Part shown: positions 25,961 through 35,070 of the stretch, in pieces
Numbering within the stretch: the stretch's first letter is position 1
Layout: each line of letters opens with the position of its first letter
NCBI GenBank assembly: GCA_965279065.1
Contig: OZ257134.1
Location: 3,348,001 to 3,412,000 of the forward strand
Length of the DNA: 64,000 nucleotides
Direction: 5' to 3'
Source of the DNA: JAKAXS01 sp965279065
GTDB lineage: Bacteria > Pseudomonadota > Alphaproteobacteria > Rhizobiales > Hyphomicrobiaceae
The notes under the pieces: generated by a model
The model's input: the letters and a program-made list of their open reading frames with translations, nothing else
Databases searched by the model: none
Told to the model about the DNA's origin: nothing
Position numbers and translations under genes: made by a program

Positions 25961-26344
25961 TCAGCTTGTCTGCTTGTCGTTGGCGCCAGGCCCCACGACC
26001 TCCGTCAGGGAAATTCCGAAACGCGAACTGGCTTCTTCCAGAACAACCACCTCACCGCGTGCAACCACGCGCCCGTTGACCGTCACATCCACAGGCTCGC
26101 CGACCCGCCGATCGAGCGGGATTACGGCACCGCGACCCAGTTTCATCAGCGCCGAAACCGGCATCGTCGCCGAGCCGAGCACGATCTTTACCGAAACCGG
26201 GATCCGCATGATGGTGTCGAAGCTGCGCGACGCCACGCCATCGCGGCCGCCGGTGAGCGATTGCGCCAGCTCGTCGAGCGATGGTTGCAGCTGGGCCGAA
26301 AGATCGTCCGCCGAAGCCGGCGACATGGTGTTGGGGTTCGACAT
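25961..26344 (-). CDS. fliN: Flagellar motor switch protein FliN
   Basis: FliN forms the base of the C-ring. The 127-residue protein has a variable N-terminus and a C-terminal SpoA domain (about 45-115) with IMRIPVSVKIVLGSATMPVSALMKLGRGAVIPLDRRVGEPVDVTVNGRVVARGEVVVLEE. It lies between motA and flhB; fliM and fliG are 20 kb away. Confidence 0.95.
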   Translation of the reverse strand: MSNPNTMSPASADDLSAQLQPSLDELAQSLTGGRDGVASRSFDTIMRIPVSVKIVLGSATMPVSALMKLGRGAVIPLDRRVGEPVDVTVNGRVVARGEVVVLEEASSRFGISLTEVVGPGANDKQTS

Positions 26345-26389
26345 CTCAAAATCCTCGGTTTCCGAGCTTTGTGCTTGGCAATTCTGACG

Positions 26390-27271
26390 TTAGGCCGCCT
26401 TGGCGGCAGCAGAGGCGGCCCCCGTACCCGTCGTCTCTTCTTCGACCTCGTCGATCGTCGGCCGTTCGTAGGCTGAAATCGTCTTGCGCCCGTATTCGAT
26501 GGCGACCTGCGGCATGGCGCCGTTCATGAAGGCCAGCAGCGTCTGCTTGACCAGCACGTAGAGCCGCATCTTCTTTTCGCGAACGCCCTTCACCTTCGTC
26601 GCCAGCGGTGTCACCACCGCATAGGAAAAGAAGATGCCGGCGAAGGTTCCGACCAGCGCCGAACCAATGAGATGCCCGAGCACCTCCGGCGATTCGCTGA
26701 TCGCGCCCATGGCCTTGATGACGCCCAGCACGGCCGCGACGATACCGAGCGCCGGCAGTCCTTCCGAGACCGCCTGCAGCGCGTGGTACGCCTTCAGCTT
26801 GTCGTGGCGGACGGTGTTGATTTCCTCTTCCATCAGCGCTTCGACTTCATGCGTGCGCGCGTTGCCGATGATGATCAGACGGCAGTAGTCGCAGATGAAG
26901 GTGCGCAGCTCGGTGTTCTTGAGGACCGAGGGAAACTTCTGGAAGACGGTCGATTCTTCCGGCTTGTCGATGTGCGATTCCACTTCGTTGCGCGGCTTGG
27001 AGCGCAACTCGCGCATCAGGGTGTGCAGCACGCCGAGAACGTCGAGATACTCCCGACCCGTCGGGACGGCGTTCTTGAAGCCTTCGACACAGGCCTTGCC
27101 GGTATCCTTGATCGTCTTCATCGGCGTGGCGATGACGAAGGTACCGAGCGAAGCGCCGCAGATGATGACGAATTCCCAGGGTTGCCAGATCACCTCCACA
27201 TGGCCGCCCATGGCCATGAAGCCGCCGAGCATGCAGACGAGGGTGATGACGAGGCCTAGGATAATGGTCAC
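26390..27271 (-). CDS. motA: Flagellar motor stator protein MotA
   Basis: MotA pairs with MotB as the torque-generating proton channel. A GTG start at 27271, preceded by GGAG, gives a 293-residue protein beginning VTIILGLVITLVCMLGGFMAMGGHVEVIWQPWE. Other conserved parts are ARTHEVEALMEEEI (cytoplasmic loop), the Pro-containing helix AVSEGLPALGIVAAVLGVIKAMG, and the fourth helix GSALVGTFAGIFFSYAVVTPLATKV. The longer open frame back to 28039 runs antisense to flgF and is not used. It is divergent from flgF across 192 bases. Confidence 0.95.
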   Translation of the reverse strand: MTIILGLVITLVCMLGGFMAMGGHVEVIWQPWEFVIICGASLGTFVIATPMKTIKDTGKACVEGFKNAVPTGREYLDVLGVLHTLMRELRSKPRNEVESHIDKPEESTVFQKFPSVLKNTELRTFICDYCRLIIIGNARTHEVEALMEEEINTVRHDKLKAYHALQAVSEGLPALGIVAAVLGVIKAMGAISESPEVLGHLIGSALVGTFAGIFFSYAVVTPLATKVKGVREKKMRLYVLVKQTLLAFMNGAMPQVAIEYGRKTISAYERPTIDEVEEETTGTGAASAAAKAA

Positions 27272-27463
27272 AGCCGGACTCCAGGTGCAGTGTTCCAACC
27301 ATGAACTAAGCCCTGAAATCCTTGCGCGGACCTTAAGCCCGCTCACGCACGCCCGGCGCAAGCCTGGAGCAAGCCGGTAGCCCCAGAGTTGCGCCGGACG
27401 TGCCGTGCGCCTCGCGCCGCGGCAAAGACGTATCAGCCACTTACCGACCGACCGGGGCGCCCC
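27272..27463. promoter_or_regulatory. Divergent motA / flgF promoter region
   Basis: These 192 bases separate motA (minus) and flgF (plus), the only place inside the flagellar island where a plus-strand flagellar unit begins. Both promoters must lie here. I could not pick out a convincing sigma-54 or sigma-28 element by eye. Confidence 0.6.
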
Positions 27464-28189
27464 ATGCAACCAAGTCAATATGTGAGCCTGTCCGGGCAGA
27501 TCGCCTTGCAGAAGCGCCTCGATACCATCGCCAATAACGTGGCAAACGTTAACACCACCGGGTTTCGCTCCGAGGAAGTCCGCTTCGAAACCGTCTTGTC
27601 GGAAGCCTCGCGCGAGCCCACGGCCTTCTCCAGCGCCGGAGAGACTTACCTCTCGCGCAAGCATGGCAGCTCGCTCGAGACGGGCAACCCCCTCGACGTC
27701 GCCATCAAGGGCGAGGCATTTCTGGGGATCAGCACCCCCGCCGGCCAGGTCTACACGCGCGATGGCCGCATGAAGATGGGCGAGACCGGCGAGTTGCGCA
27801 CGATAGCCGACTATCCCGTTCTCGATGCCGGCGGCGCACCCATCCAGCTCGATCCCAACGGCGGCGAGATCAAGATCGCGCCGGACGGCACCATCACGCA
27901 GGGCGGCCGCCAGGTCGGCGCGCTCGGTCTCTTTACGATCGCTCGCGACGCCAAGCTCACGCGCTTTGAAAACTCCGGCGTCATTTCCGACGTGCCGGCC
28001 GAACCGGCCGTCGACTTTTCCCGCAACGGCGTGACGCAAGGCTCCATCGAGCAGTCGAACGTCAATCCGATCCTCGAGATCACTCAGCTGATCACGGTCC
28101 AGCGCGCCTTCGAGGCCATGGCCAACGCTATCGGTCAGACCGACGAACGCCAGCGCGACAGCATCCGTGCACTCGGTCCGTCATCCTGA
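27464..28189 (+). CDS. flgF: Proximal rod protein FlgF
   Basis: FlgF is a 241-residue rod protein. N-terminal motif ALQKRLDTIANNVANVNTTGFRSEEVRFE, central NPLDVAIKGEAFLGIST and C-terminal EQSNVNPILEITQLITVQRAFEAMANAIGQ are all present. The ATG at 27464 starts MQPSQYVSL. It is one of only two flagellar genes on the plus strand and precedes fliI by 22 bases, the same pairing as in rhizobia. Confidence 0.95.
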   Translation: MQPSQYVSLSGQIALQKRLDTIANNVANVNTTGFRSEEVRFETVLSEASREPTAFSSAGETYLSRKHGSSLETGNPLDVAIKGEAFLGISTPAGQVYTRDGRMKMGETGELRTIADYPVLDAGGAPIQLDPNGGEIKIAPDGTITQGGRQVGALGLFTIARDAKLTRFENSGVISDVPAEPAVDFSRNGVTQGSIEQSNVNPILEITQLITVQRAFEAMANAIGQTDERQRDSIRALGPSS

Positions 28190-28211
28190 TAGCTCCGGCC
28201 GGTAGAGCGCG

Positions 28212-29609
28212 ATGACGACGCCTTCGCAGCCCCTCGCCCTCGCCGGCCCCGATAGACCGGCAACCGCGTTGGACCGCCTGAATGATGCCCTCGCCATGAT
28301 TCGCTCGCGCCCGCCGCTGCGCCGCGGCGGCGTGGTGACGGAAGTGACGCCGGCGTTCTGCCGCATCTCCGGCCTGTCTCCCTTCGTCACTCTGGGCGAC
28401 ACCATCAGCCTCGAAGGCGACGCGATCGAGCTGGGCGAAGTCGTTCGCATCGATCGCGAGGCCATCACCGTCAAGCCGTTCGAATCTCCGCTCAAGGCCG
28501 CGCTTGGCACGCCCGCATGGCAGCGCGGTCCTGTCAGCCTGGCCCCACATGCGTCCTGGAAGGGCCGGATGATCAACGCCCTCGGCGAGCCCGTCGACAA
28601 CCAGGGCCCGCTAGCGATCGGCGACCGCGCTGTCACCACTAACGCCGAGCCCCCCTCTGCCATCGACCGCCAGCGCGTGACCAAACCGGTAACCACCGGC
28701 GTCCGGGTCATCGACCTCTTCACACCCATTTGCGCCGGCCAGCGGATCGGCATCTTCGCCGGCTCCGGCATCGGCAAGTCGACCCTCCTGGGCATGCTCG
28801 CGCGTGCCCGCGGCTTCGACACCGTCGTGGTCGCCCTGGTCGGCGAACGCGGCCGCGAGGTTCGTGAGTTCGTCGAGGATAGTCTCGGCGCCGAGCGGGC
28901 ACGCGCCGTCACCGTTGTCTCGACCGGCGATGAAAGCCCGATGATGCGCCGTCTGGCTCCGAAGACCGCCATGACGGTCGCCGAATACTTCCGCGACCAG
29001 GGCGAAAGCGTGCTGCTGATTGTCGACAGCGTCACCAGGTTTGCGCACGCCGCCCGCGACGTCGCCATGGCCGCCGGAGAGCCTCCGGTCGCCCGCGGCT
29101 ACACGCCGAGCGTCTTCAGCGATATGCCCAAGCTGCTCGAGCGCGCCGGCCCTGGCATTGCCGGCCAGGGATCGATCACCGGAATTTTCGCCGTGCTCGT
29201 CGACGGCGACGATCACAACGATCCCGTCGCCGACAGCATCCGTGGCACCCTCGACGGCCACATCGTCCTCGACCGCGCCATCGCCGACGAAGGCCGCTTC
29301 CCCGCGGTCAATGTTCTGACGTCGGTGTCACGTCTTGCGCACCACGTCTGGACCGCCGACCAGCAGACCCTGATGCGGCGCTTGAAGGCGATGGTTGCAC
29401 GCTTCGAGGACACCCGCGACTTGCGTCTCATCGGCGGCTACAAGCGCGGTACCGATATCGACCTCGACAATGCCATAGATCACGTACCGCGCGTCTACGA
29501 GTTTCTCCGCCAGGGCCCCGGCGAACCGCCGTCACCCGATGCCTTCCAAGGCCTGGCTCGCGCGTTGGCACCGGTCAAGCCGGAGCATCCGGGCCAAAAG
29601 CAGCGGTAG
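28212..29609 (+). CDS. fliI: Flagellum-specific ATPase FliI
   Basis: FliI is the hexameric ATPase that powers or times flagellar type III export. The 465-residue protein has an F1-ATPase-like fold: Walker A GSGIGKST at about 184-191, the VGERGREVREF block, Walker B SVLLIVDSVTRFAHAARD, and PKLLERAGPG and GSITGIFAVLVDGDDHNDPVADSIRGTLDGHIVL. It overlaps no other gene and is convergent with the next minus-strand gene after about 50 bases. Its regulator FliH is encoded at 12.6 kb. Confidence 0.97.
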   Translation: MTTPSQPLALAGPDRPATALDRLNDALAMIRSRPPLRRGGVVTEVTPAFCRISGLSPFVTLGDTISLEGDAIELGEVVRIDREAITVKPFESPLKAALGTPAWQRGPVSLAPHASWKGRMINALGEPVDNQGPLAIGDRAVTTNAEPPSAIDRQRVTKPVTTGVRVIDLFTPICAGQRIGIFAGSGIGKSTLLGMLARARGFDTVVVALVGERGREVREFVEDSLGAERARAVTVVSTGDESPMMRRLAPKTAMTVAEYFRDQGESVLLIVDSVTRFAHAARDVAMAAGEPPVARGYTPSVFSDMPKLLERAGPGIAGQGSITGIFAVLVDGDDHNDPVADSIRGTLDGHIVLDRAIADEGRFPAVNVLTSVSRLAHHVWTADQQTLMRRLKAMVARFEDTRDLRLIGGYKRGTDIDLDNAIDHVPRVYEFLRQGPGEPPSPDAFQGLARALAPVKPEHPGQKQR

Positions 29610-29662
29610 TCGATCGCAGCCACCTGAAGCTTTGGCAGCGAATCGAGCCAGTCAAATGTGTC

Positions 29663-30238
29663 TTAGGCGACTTGTGCCAGTTCCGGCTGCGTGAGCCGCA
29701 GCAGAGCCCCGTTGCGCAGGCCGATGAATTCATGCGCCAGCTCAACGGACGCAAACCATCTCGGCCCGAATGCCGTCTCGAGTTCGATCGAGCCGTCGCT
29801 GAACACAGCGTATGCCCGCCCCTCCATGATTCCACGCGACAGCACATGCCCGGCAGCCGGCTGCGACGCTGACATCATCGCCCTCTGCGGCTGCGCCGGA
29901 ATGGGTGGCGGCACGAACGCCGGCAGCGCTTCACGCTCCGGCACGGGGCCGAGTTCGGCCGACGCCAGCATCGTCGCCAGCTCGAAATTCGTCTGCGACG
30001 TGATCAGGATGCCCCCGGCCATGACGGCGGCCACGAGGCTGAGGAGCGCCACGCCCGCCAGCGGCGATACGGTGCTGGTTACCGTCGCCAGTCCCGCCAA
30101 TCCCCACCCACAGGCACCAAGAAACACGAGCCGCCGCAGCGCCTTGCGCGTCACGCTGTCGTCGAGCGCGCCGAAGCCGGCAAACTGCGCCATCCAGCGC
30201 ACGACCTTCTCCAGACCGGATAGCATGGCCCTTGTCAT
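29663..30238 (-). CDS. Unrecognised membrane protein at the end of the ftcR-flgE operon
   Basis: A 191-residue protein with two predicted membrane helices (ALRRLVFLGACGWGLAGLATVTSTV and LAGVALLSLVAAVMAGGILI), a Pro-rich segment, and a C-terminal soluble part with YAVFSDGSIELETAFGPRWFASVELAHEFIGLRNGALL. Its ATG overlaps the preceding stop by 4 bases, so it belongs to the flagellar operon. I do not recognise the family; a motor or export accessory role is inferred from position. Confidence 0.75.
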   Translation of the reverse strand: MTRAMLSGLEKVVRWMAQFAGFGALDDSVTRKALRRLVFLGACGWGLAGLATVTSTVSPLAGVALLSLVAAVMAGGILITSQTNFELATMLASAELGPVPEREALPAFVPPPIPAQPQRAMMSASQPAAGHVLSRGIMEGRAYAVFSDGSIELETAFGPRWFASVELAHEFIGLRNGALLRLTQPELAQVA

Positions 30239-30711
30239 TCCTTCTTATTGCCCCCGCGCACCTTTTCCATAGGCACGTAGTTCAGATCCTCAAACAGCAC
30301 GTCCTCGACGAAAGCCGATCCGAAACGCCGGTTGACGTTCTCCTTAATCTTCTTGGCGATCGCCTCGACGTCCTGCTTCTTCAACCGCTTGAAATCGACC
30401 GCTTCGCCCTCGTAGATCGCCTTGAAGGCCTCATCGACGATGAACACGTCAGGTTTCACGGAAAGCTTGTCGAGCGTTTCCTTCTTCACCGTGAAGGCCA
30501 ACTGCGCCATCACGTAACCCTGGATGGCGCCGTCGACGATCATCGGCACGCTCACCGGCCGCGTCTTCACTTCGGCCAGCCCCCCGAAGAACTGGTCTTC
30601 CGTCGGCGCCGCCGCGTCCGTGCTGCCGGCGCCGAGATAGGTCGCACCCACCCACGTCGCCGCGAGCGTCACGAAACAGATCCAGAAGCCGAGCGCGATG
30701 GTCTTGATCAC
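30235..30711 (-). CDS. Membrane-anchored periplasmic protein, possibly FliL-like
   Basis: A 158-residue protein starting with GTG, with one N-terminal membrane helix (TIALGFWICFVTLAATWVGATYL) and a periplasmic domain (VKTRPVSVPMIVDGAIQGYVMAQLAFTVKKE ... FIVDEAFKAIYEGEAVDFKRLKKQDVEAIAKKIKENVNRRFG). The topology and the arrangement of a strand-rich part followed by a helix resemble FliL, but the true fliL is at 18 kb, so this would be a second FliL-like protein. It overlaps both neighbours by 4 bases. Family call is tentative. Confidence 0.72.
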   Translation of the reverse strand: MIKTIALGFWICFVTLAATWVGATYLGAGSTDAAAPTEDQFFGGLAEVKTRPVSVPMIVDGAIQGYVMAQLAFTVKKETLDKLSVKPDVFIVDEAFKAIYEGEAVDFKRLKKQDVEAIAKKIKENVNRRFGSAFVEDVLFEDLNYVPMEKVRGGNKKE

Positions 30712-31097
30712 GTCCGTTCCTTGCTCTTGCGGATACCGTTCGTGTAGGTGCCGTCCGAATCCGCGTCGCGGATCTGGTCGGACAGCATGCTGGCGACCTC
30801 CTGTACGGCATCAAGGTGCATCTTCAGCGTCTTGCGATTGACGGCGAGCTTTTCCCGCAGGGCGCCGAGCCGCGCACGCATCGTCGGCGAGGGCGCTTCG
30901 CCCAGGTTCGCCGACATCACACGATCCAGCTCCACCAGGACCTGCGCCTTGCGGTTGTTGAAGTCCTTGAGATCGCCCACCGTGGCATGCCGCAGCGCGG
31001 CGGTCTCCTGGTCGATGAGCAGCTCAAGCCGACCGACGGCATTGCCTAAAACGCGATCCACCTGCCCGTTGCGGTCATCAATCGTCATCATCGTCAT
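30708..31097 (-). CDS. FlgN-like export chaperone (probable)
   Basis: FlgN is the chaperone for hook-filament junction proteins FlgK and FlgL. This protein of about 129 residues is helical and has the FlgN-like pattern of a long helix with ETAALRHATVGDLKDFNNRKAQVLVELDRVM, followed by LREKLAVNRKTLKMHLDAVQEVASMLSDQI. AGGGA seven bases before the ATG at 31097 supports this start. It sits after flgJ in the operon that also encodes flgK and flgL. Confidence 0.65.
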   Translation of the reverse strand: MTMMTIDDRNGQVDRVLGNAVGRLELLIDQETAALRHATVGDLKDFNNRKAQVLVELDRVMSANLGEAPSPTMRARLGALREKLAVNRKTLKMHLDAVQEVASMLSDQIRDADSDGTYTNGIRKSKERT

Positions 31098-31151
31098 GCA
31101 AATGTCCCTGCCACAAAACACCGGCCCGCTGCACAGGCCGAGCTCCTCGAT

Positions 31152-31631
31152 CTACTTCTCGCCAGCCCCACGCCCTGGAACTGTCGCCATCCATGAATTC
31201 ATCGCCGTTGCTGCAGCAGCTCCCGAGGTCGGCACGCTACGAGACTGCATATCGAGCAGGCGATCAGCTGTCGGCGACGTCATCCCCGGCGCGACGGTCG
31301 CGGAAGGATCGGCAACGACGTTGGTCTTCGGCGCGATCATCTTGGCGATGCCGACGCCGCCGGCTTCCGCCACCTGCAAGGCAATCTTCTCCGCCATCAT
31401 CGATTTCCACACGTCGCCCGCGGTGCCTTCGCCGTACACTGCCGTAGCGTCCTGCGGCATGATCGACTGAATGAAGCTCTGCAGAAAGAACGCCTCGAAC
31501 TGAACGAGCGGCCCGGGCTTGGTCTCGATCTTTCCGACAGGGCGCGCGGGCGCTGCCTGCGCGCTCGCCTGCGCGGCGGTGGGAGAGGCAGGTCGGTGTA
31601 CTGCATCGATCGTCACGGCGACGGCCCTCAT
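31152..31631 (-). CDS. flgJ: Single-domain FlgJ-like rod-binding protein
   Basis: The 159-residue protein carries the rod-binding domain of FlgJ (FEAFFLQSFIQSIMPQDATAVYGEGTAGDVWKSMMAEKIALQVAEAGGVGIAKMI, about 47-102). It lacks the C-terminal glucosaminidase domain that enterobacterial FlgJ uses to open peptidoglycan, so it should act only as a rod cap. The hydrolase must be supplied by another protein; a lysozyme-like gene at 41.5 kb is one candidate. It lies between fliJ and the flgN-like gene. Confidence 0.82.
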   Translation of the reverse strand: MRAVAVTIDAVHRPASPTAAQASAQAAPARPVGKIETKPGPLVQFEAFFLQSFIQSIMPQDATAVYGEGTAGDVWKSMMAEKIALQVAEAGGVGIAKMIAPKTNVVADPSATVAPGMTSPTADRLLDMQSRSVPTSGAAAATAMNSWMATVPGRGAGEK

Positions 31632-31660
31632 AATTCGGCTAACACCATGCAGCGAGGAGC

Positions 31661-32059
31661 TTATCGGAGGCTTGCGTCCTGCGTGTGCCCCAGCTGCTCA
31701 AGAATCTCCTCGAGCTCTTTTTGCTCCCGCTTGGCCGCCTCGTCCTGGGCCCGGCGCGTGGCCACGCGTTCGGCCGCCTTTTCCTTCGTCGCCTCTTGCC
31801 GCACGGCGACGGCCTGCCAGTTGACCGAAATCTCCGCGCGCCTCTCATGTTCCGCCAGCGTCTTCAGACGGAGGGCCATCGTATCGAGAAACAGGTTTTG
31901 CAGTGCTCCGTCGTCGTTCATGGCCGCCACCAGGGCCACCTGCTCGTCCTTGATCGCCTGCAGTTTTCGTTGCAGCTCGCCGAGCTTGACCTCCTCGATC
32001 TTGCGCAGTTGCTGTTGCACCGAGAGGATGCGCGCCGAACCTTTTGCGTCGCGGCTCAT
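31661..32059 (-). CDS. fliJ: FliJ-like flagellar export protein (probable)
   Basis: FliJ is a coiled-coil stalk that works inside the FliI ring and contacts FlhA. This 132-residue protein is almost entirely charged coiled coil (ILSVQQQLRKIEEVKLGELQRKLQAIKDEQVAL ... RAQDEAAKREQKELEEILEQL) and is encoded 3 bases after fliR. Length and fold fit FliJ; sequence identity in this family is always low, so the call rests on context. Confidence 0.65.
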   Translation of the reverse strand: MSRDAKGSARILSVQQQLRKIEEVKLGELQRKLQAIKDEQVALVAAMNDDGALQNLFLDTMALRLKTLAEHERRAEISVNWQAVAVRQEATKEKAAERVATRRAQDEAAKREQKELEEILEQLGHTQDASLR

Positions 32060-32062
32060 GTC

Positions 32063-32821
32063 TCACACGCCTCGCTGCAGCCAGGTCATGAAACCTTCGG
32101 TGAACACGCGCATGACCTCGTTGATGAAGAAGTACACAAACAGCAGTCCCCCCGCCGCCACGAATGGAATTGAGATGAAGTAGACCTGAATCTGCGGCGT
32201 CAGCTTGTTGAGCAGCCCGAACAGGAAGTTCACGGCGATCGAAAAGACGATGAAGGGACTGGTGATCTGCAGCGCCAGCACGAAAGCTATGGCTAGCGTT
32301 CGCGTCAGCTGCGTCAGTGATTGCTGCGGATCGAAGCCATCGGTCACCGGCATGATGGTATAGGACGCCACCAGCGCCTTGATCACCTCCAGGTGCTGTT
32401 CCGTCAGGAAGAACAGCACCGTGGCGGTCAACGTGATGATGTTGGCGAATGCCGGCGCCGGATCGACCTCGTCCACCGAACCCTGCGGCAAGCCGCCGAG
32501 GCCGATGAACGTCGCCAGCGCCACCGCCGCAAACTGTAGCGCTAGAAAGAAATAGCGTCCCATCAGACCGATCATGCCGCCAGTCAGCAGCTCCGACAGG
32601 ATATTCTGCATGTTCGCCGCGTTGCTGGCGCCGCGCACGACGCCGGTCAGCCCGGGCAACAGCAGCGGCGCCACCGCGATTGTGACCGCGATAGCGATCA
32701 GCAACCTGATTTGCGGCTGCACGCGCTGCGTCGAGAACCCCGGCATCACCATCAGACAGCCGCCGATGCGGCAGAACACCAGAAAGGTCGCGAACACGAC
32801 CTCTGTCAGCGCCGCATTCAC
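32063..32821 (-). CDS. fliR: Flagellar export gate protein FliR
   Basis: FliR is a core component of the export gate. The 252-residue product begins with GTG and has about six hydrophobic segments, including EVVFATFLVFCRIGGCLMVMPGFSTQRVQPQIRLLIAIAV, the conserved GGMIGLMGRYFFLALQFAAVALATFIGLG, and NFLFGLLNKLTPQIQVYFISIPFVAAGGLLFVYFF. Its start overlaps the flhA stop as GTGA. Confidence 0.96.
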   Translation of the reverse strand: MNAALTEVVFATFLVFCRIGGCLMVMPGFSTQRVQPQIRLLIAIAVTIAVAPLLLPGLTGVVRGASNAANMQNILSELLTGGMIGLMGRYFFLALQFAAVALATFIGLGGLPQGSVDEVDPAPAFANIITLTATVLFFLTEQHLEVIKALVASYTIMPVTDGFDPQQSLTQLTRTLAIAFVLALQITSPFIVFSIAVNFLFGLLNKLTPQIQVYFISIPFVAAGGLLFVYFFINEVMRVFTEGFMTWLQRGV

Positions 32822-34905
32822 GAGATCGTGCCGAGCGATTTGATCTGAACCCCGCGGGCAATCTCGACGTGACTGAGCACCGGCAGCGTCGCAAACAGCC
32901 GCTCGGTCACCATGCGCACGTATGCCCGCGCTTCCGGTGCCGCCACCAGCACGAACTGGTGGCCCTGGTCCATGTGCGAACGAATGACTGTGCCGGCCTC
33001 GGTGCCGAACTGTTCCAGCAGCCGCGGATCGATGTCGAACTCGACCACATCACCCTTGTTGTCGCGCTTCAACGCCTGATGGAACGCCAAGTCCCACTGG
33101 TTGCCGAGCCGCAGCACCTTGAGGAAGCCACCGTCGGTAAGGTCGCCGCAGATCTGTTGCGACATGCGCATGCGCACGTGCTCTGCGATCTGCTCCGATC
33201 GGCGCACATGCGGCGCGATCTCCGCGATCGCTTCCAGGATGAGATTGAGATTGCGGATCGAAATACGCTCCGCCAGCAGCAGCTTCATCACCGCCTGCAG
33301 GCCCGAGTAGGAGATCTGCGACGGCACGATCTCGTCCAGCAGCCGCTTGTACTCCGAATCCAGCCGGTCGAACAGGTTACGCATGTCCTTGTACGACAGC
33401 AGCTGCGCCAGGTTGTTGCGGATCACTTCCGCCAGATGCGTTAGCAGCACCGAGATGTTGTCGACCGGCGTGAAGCCCTCGCGCGTCAGCGTGCTGGCGA
33501 ACATCTCCGGCATCCACATCGCCTTCATGCCGAACGCCGGCTCCCGCGTCTCGTCGCCGGGCAGGCTGGGTTTGGGCCCCTCGCCGGTGATGACGAGAAC
33601 ATCGCCGATGCGGATCTCCGAGCCGGCAGCCGTCGCCCCGTGGATCTTGATCTGATAGCTCTTCGGCGCGATGCTGAGATCGTCCGTCAGCTTGATGTCC
33701 GGCACCACGAATCCGTATTGCTTGGCAAACTTGCGCCGCATCTTGGCGACGCGCTGCGCCAGCTCGTTCTGCGACTGCAGCAGGGCGCCTGAAATCTGCT
33801 TGCCCAGGCAAAGTTCGATCTCGACGATGCGCAGCGACTCCTTGACCGACAGCCGCGCCTCCTCGTTGGCGACTTCCTTCTGCTGCTCCACCTTCAGCTC
33901 TTCGTCCGCCTTGATCGCCGCCACCCGCTTGGGGATGCTGTAGGCGAAAAAGCCCATGATGGCGGCCAGCGTCGCGAACGGCAGGAACGGCAGACCAGGT
34001 GCCACGCCCAGCAGCGCCATCACCATCGCCGCGACCATCAAGGCGCGCGGATAGTTGCCGAGCTGGCCGAACACGGCCTTGTCGGTCGACCCGCGCGTGC
34101 CGCCTTTCGACACCAGCAGGCCGGCCGCCAGAGAAACGATGAGCGCGGGAATCTGCGTCACCAGACCGTCGCCGACCGACAGCTTGATGTAGACGTCGGC
34201 GGCTTCTTGCAGCGGCATGCCGTGCCGCGTCGTACCGATGATGATGCCGCCGAACATGTTGATGGCGGTGATGATGAGGCCCGCGATCGCGTCGCCGCGC
34301 ACGAACTTCGACGCACCGTCCATCGAGCCGAAGAACGAGCTTTCCTCCTCCAACTCGCGCCGCCGGACCTGCGCCTCGCGGTCGTCGATGACGCCGGCTG
34401 ACAGATCCGCGTCGATGGCCATCTGCTTGCCGGGGATGGCGTCGAGGGTGAAGCGCGCGCCGACTTCCGCGATACGCGTCGCGCCCTTGGTAATCACGAG
34501 GAAGTTCACCGTGATCAGGATCAGGAACACGATCGTGCCGATCACGAAGTCGCCGCTCATCACGAAGTTGGCAAAACCTTCGATGACGTGACCGGCAGCG
34601 TCGGTGCCCTCCGCGCCATTGGACAGGATCAGGCGCGTCGTCGCAATGTTCAGTGACAACCGGATCATCGTCGCGATCAGCAGGATCGTCGGAAACGACG
34701 AGAAATCCAGCGGACGCTGGATCCACAGAGCCACCATCAGAATGAGGATCGAGAACGAGATAGAGATCGCCAGCCCGAGATCGATCATGATCGCCGGCAG
34801 CGGCAGGAACAGGACGACCAGGATGAAGATGATACCGGCCGCAAAGCCGATATCGCGGGTGCCCGCCTTCTCGATCTTGATTGGGCTGGACAATGCTGAC
34901 GCCAT
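32818..34905 (-). CDS. flhA: Flagellar export protein FlhA
   Basis: FlhA is the large export-gate component that docks chaperone-substrate complexes. The 695-residue protein has eight membrane segments in the first about 330 residues, including the family signature FPTILLIATMIRLSLNIATTRLIL and the loop with VRGDAIAGLIITAINMFGGIIIG, then a cytoplasmic domain with HLAEVIRNNLAQLLSYKDMRNLFDRL. GGAGGA seven bases before the ATG at 34905 fixes the start; the longer frame to 34971 is not used. Another frame inside it (33377-34726) is a shadow. Confidence 0.98.
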   Translation of the reverse strand: MASALSSPIKIEKAGTRDIGFAAGIIFILVVLFLPLPAIMIDLGLAISISFSILILMVALWIQRPLDFSSFPTILLIATMIRLSLNIATTRLILSNGAEGTDAAGHVIEGFANFVMSGDFVIGTIVFLILITVNFLVITKGATRIAEVGARFTLDAIPGKQMAIDADLSAGVIDDREAQVRRRELEEESSFFGSMDGASKFVRGDAIAGLIITAINMFGGIIIGTTRHGMPLQEAADVYIKLSVGDGLVTQIPALIVSLAAGLLVSKGGTRGSTDKAVFGQLGNYPRALMVAAMVMALLGVAPGLPFLPFATLAAIMGFFAYSIPKRVAAIKADEELKVEQQKEVANEEARLSVKESLRIVEIELCLGKQISGALLQSQNELAQRVAKMRRKFAKQYGFVVPDIKLTDDLSIAPKSYQIKIHGATAAGSEIRIGDVLVITGEGPKPSLPGDETREPAFGMKAMWMPEMFASTLTREGFTPVDNISVLLTHLAEVIRNNLAQLLSYKDMRNLFDRLDSEYKRLLDEIVPSQISYSGLQAVMKLLLAERISIRNLNLILEAIAEIAPHVRRSEQIAEHVRMRMSQQICGDLTDGGFLKVLRLGNQWDLAFHQALKRDNKGDVVEFDIDPRLLEQFGTEAGTVIRSHMDQGHQFVLVAAPEARAYVRMVTERLFATLPVLSHVEIARGVQIKSLGTIS

Positions 34906-35070
34906 CGCTTCCTCCGCTGGGACCGGTCGGACAGCGCGTCCCGACGCGCTTCTAGCGCGGACGCGCGGCACCAGCCGGCAGCAGAGCTTTGTCGATCAAC
35001 CTTGCGCGGAGATGCCCAAGCCGCTCATGTTGTAGCTGGCGCCCGGTTGTTCGCGATGCGAGCTGTTGCC

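Noticed and set aside
27272..28039. N-terminal extension of motA reaching to 28039
   Set aside because: It is antisense to flgF; MotA starts at GTG 27271 with GGAG before it.
33377..34726. 449-codon minus-strand ORF overlapping flhA in another frame
   Set aside because: Arg/His/Gly-rich frame within flhA; FlhA motifs lie in the other frame.
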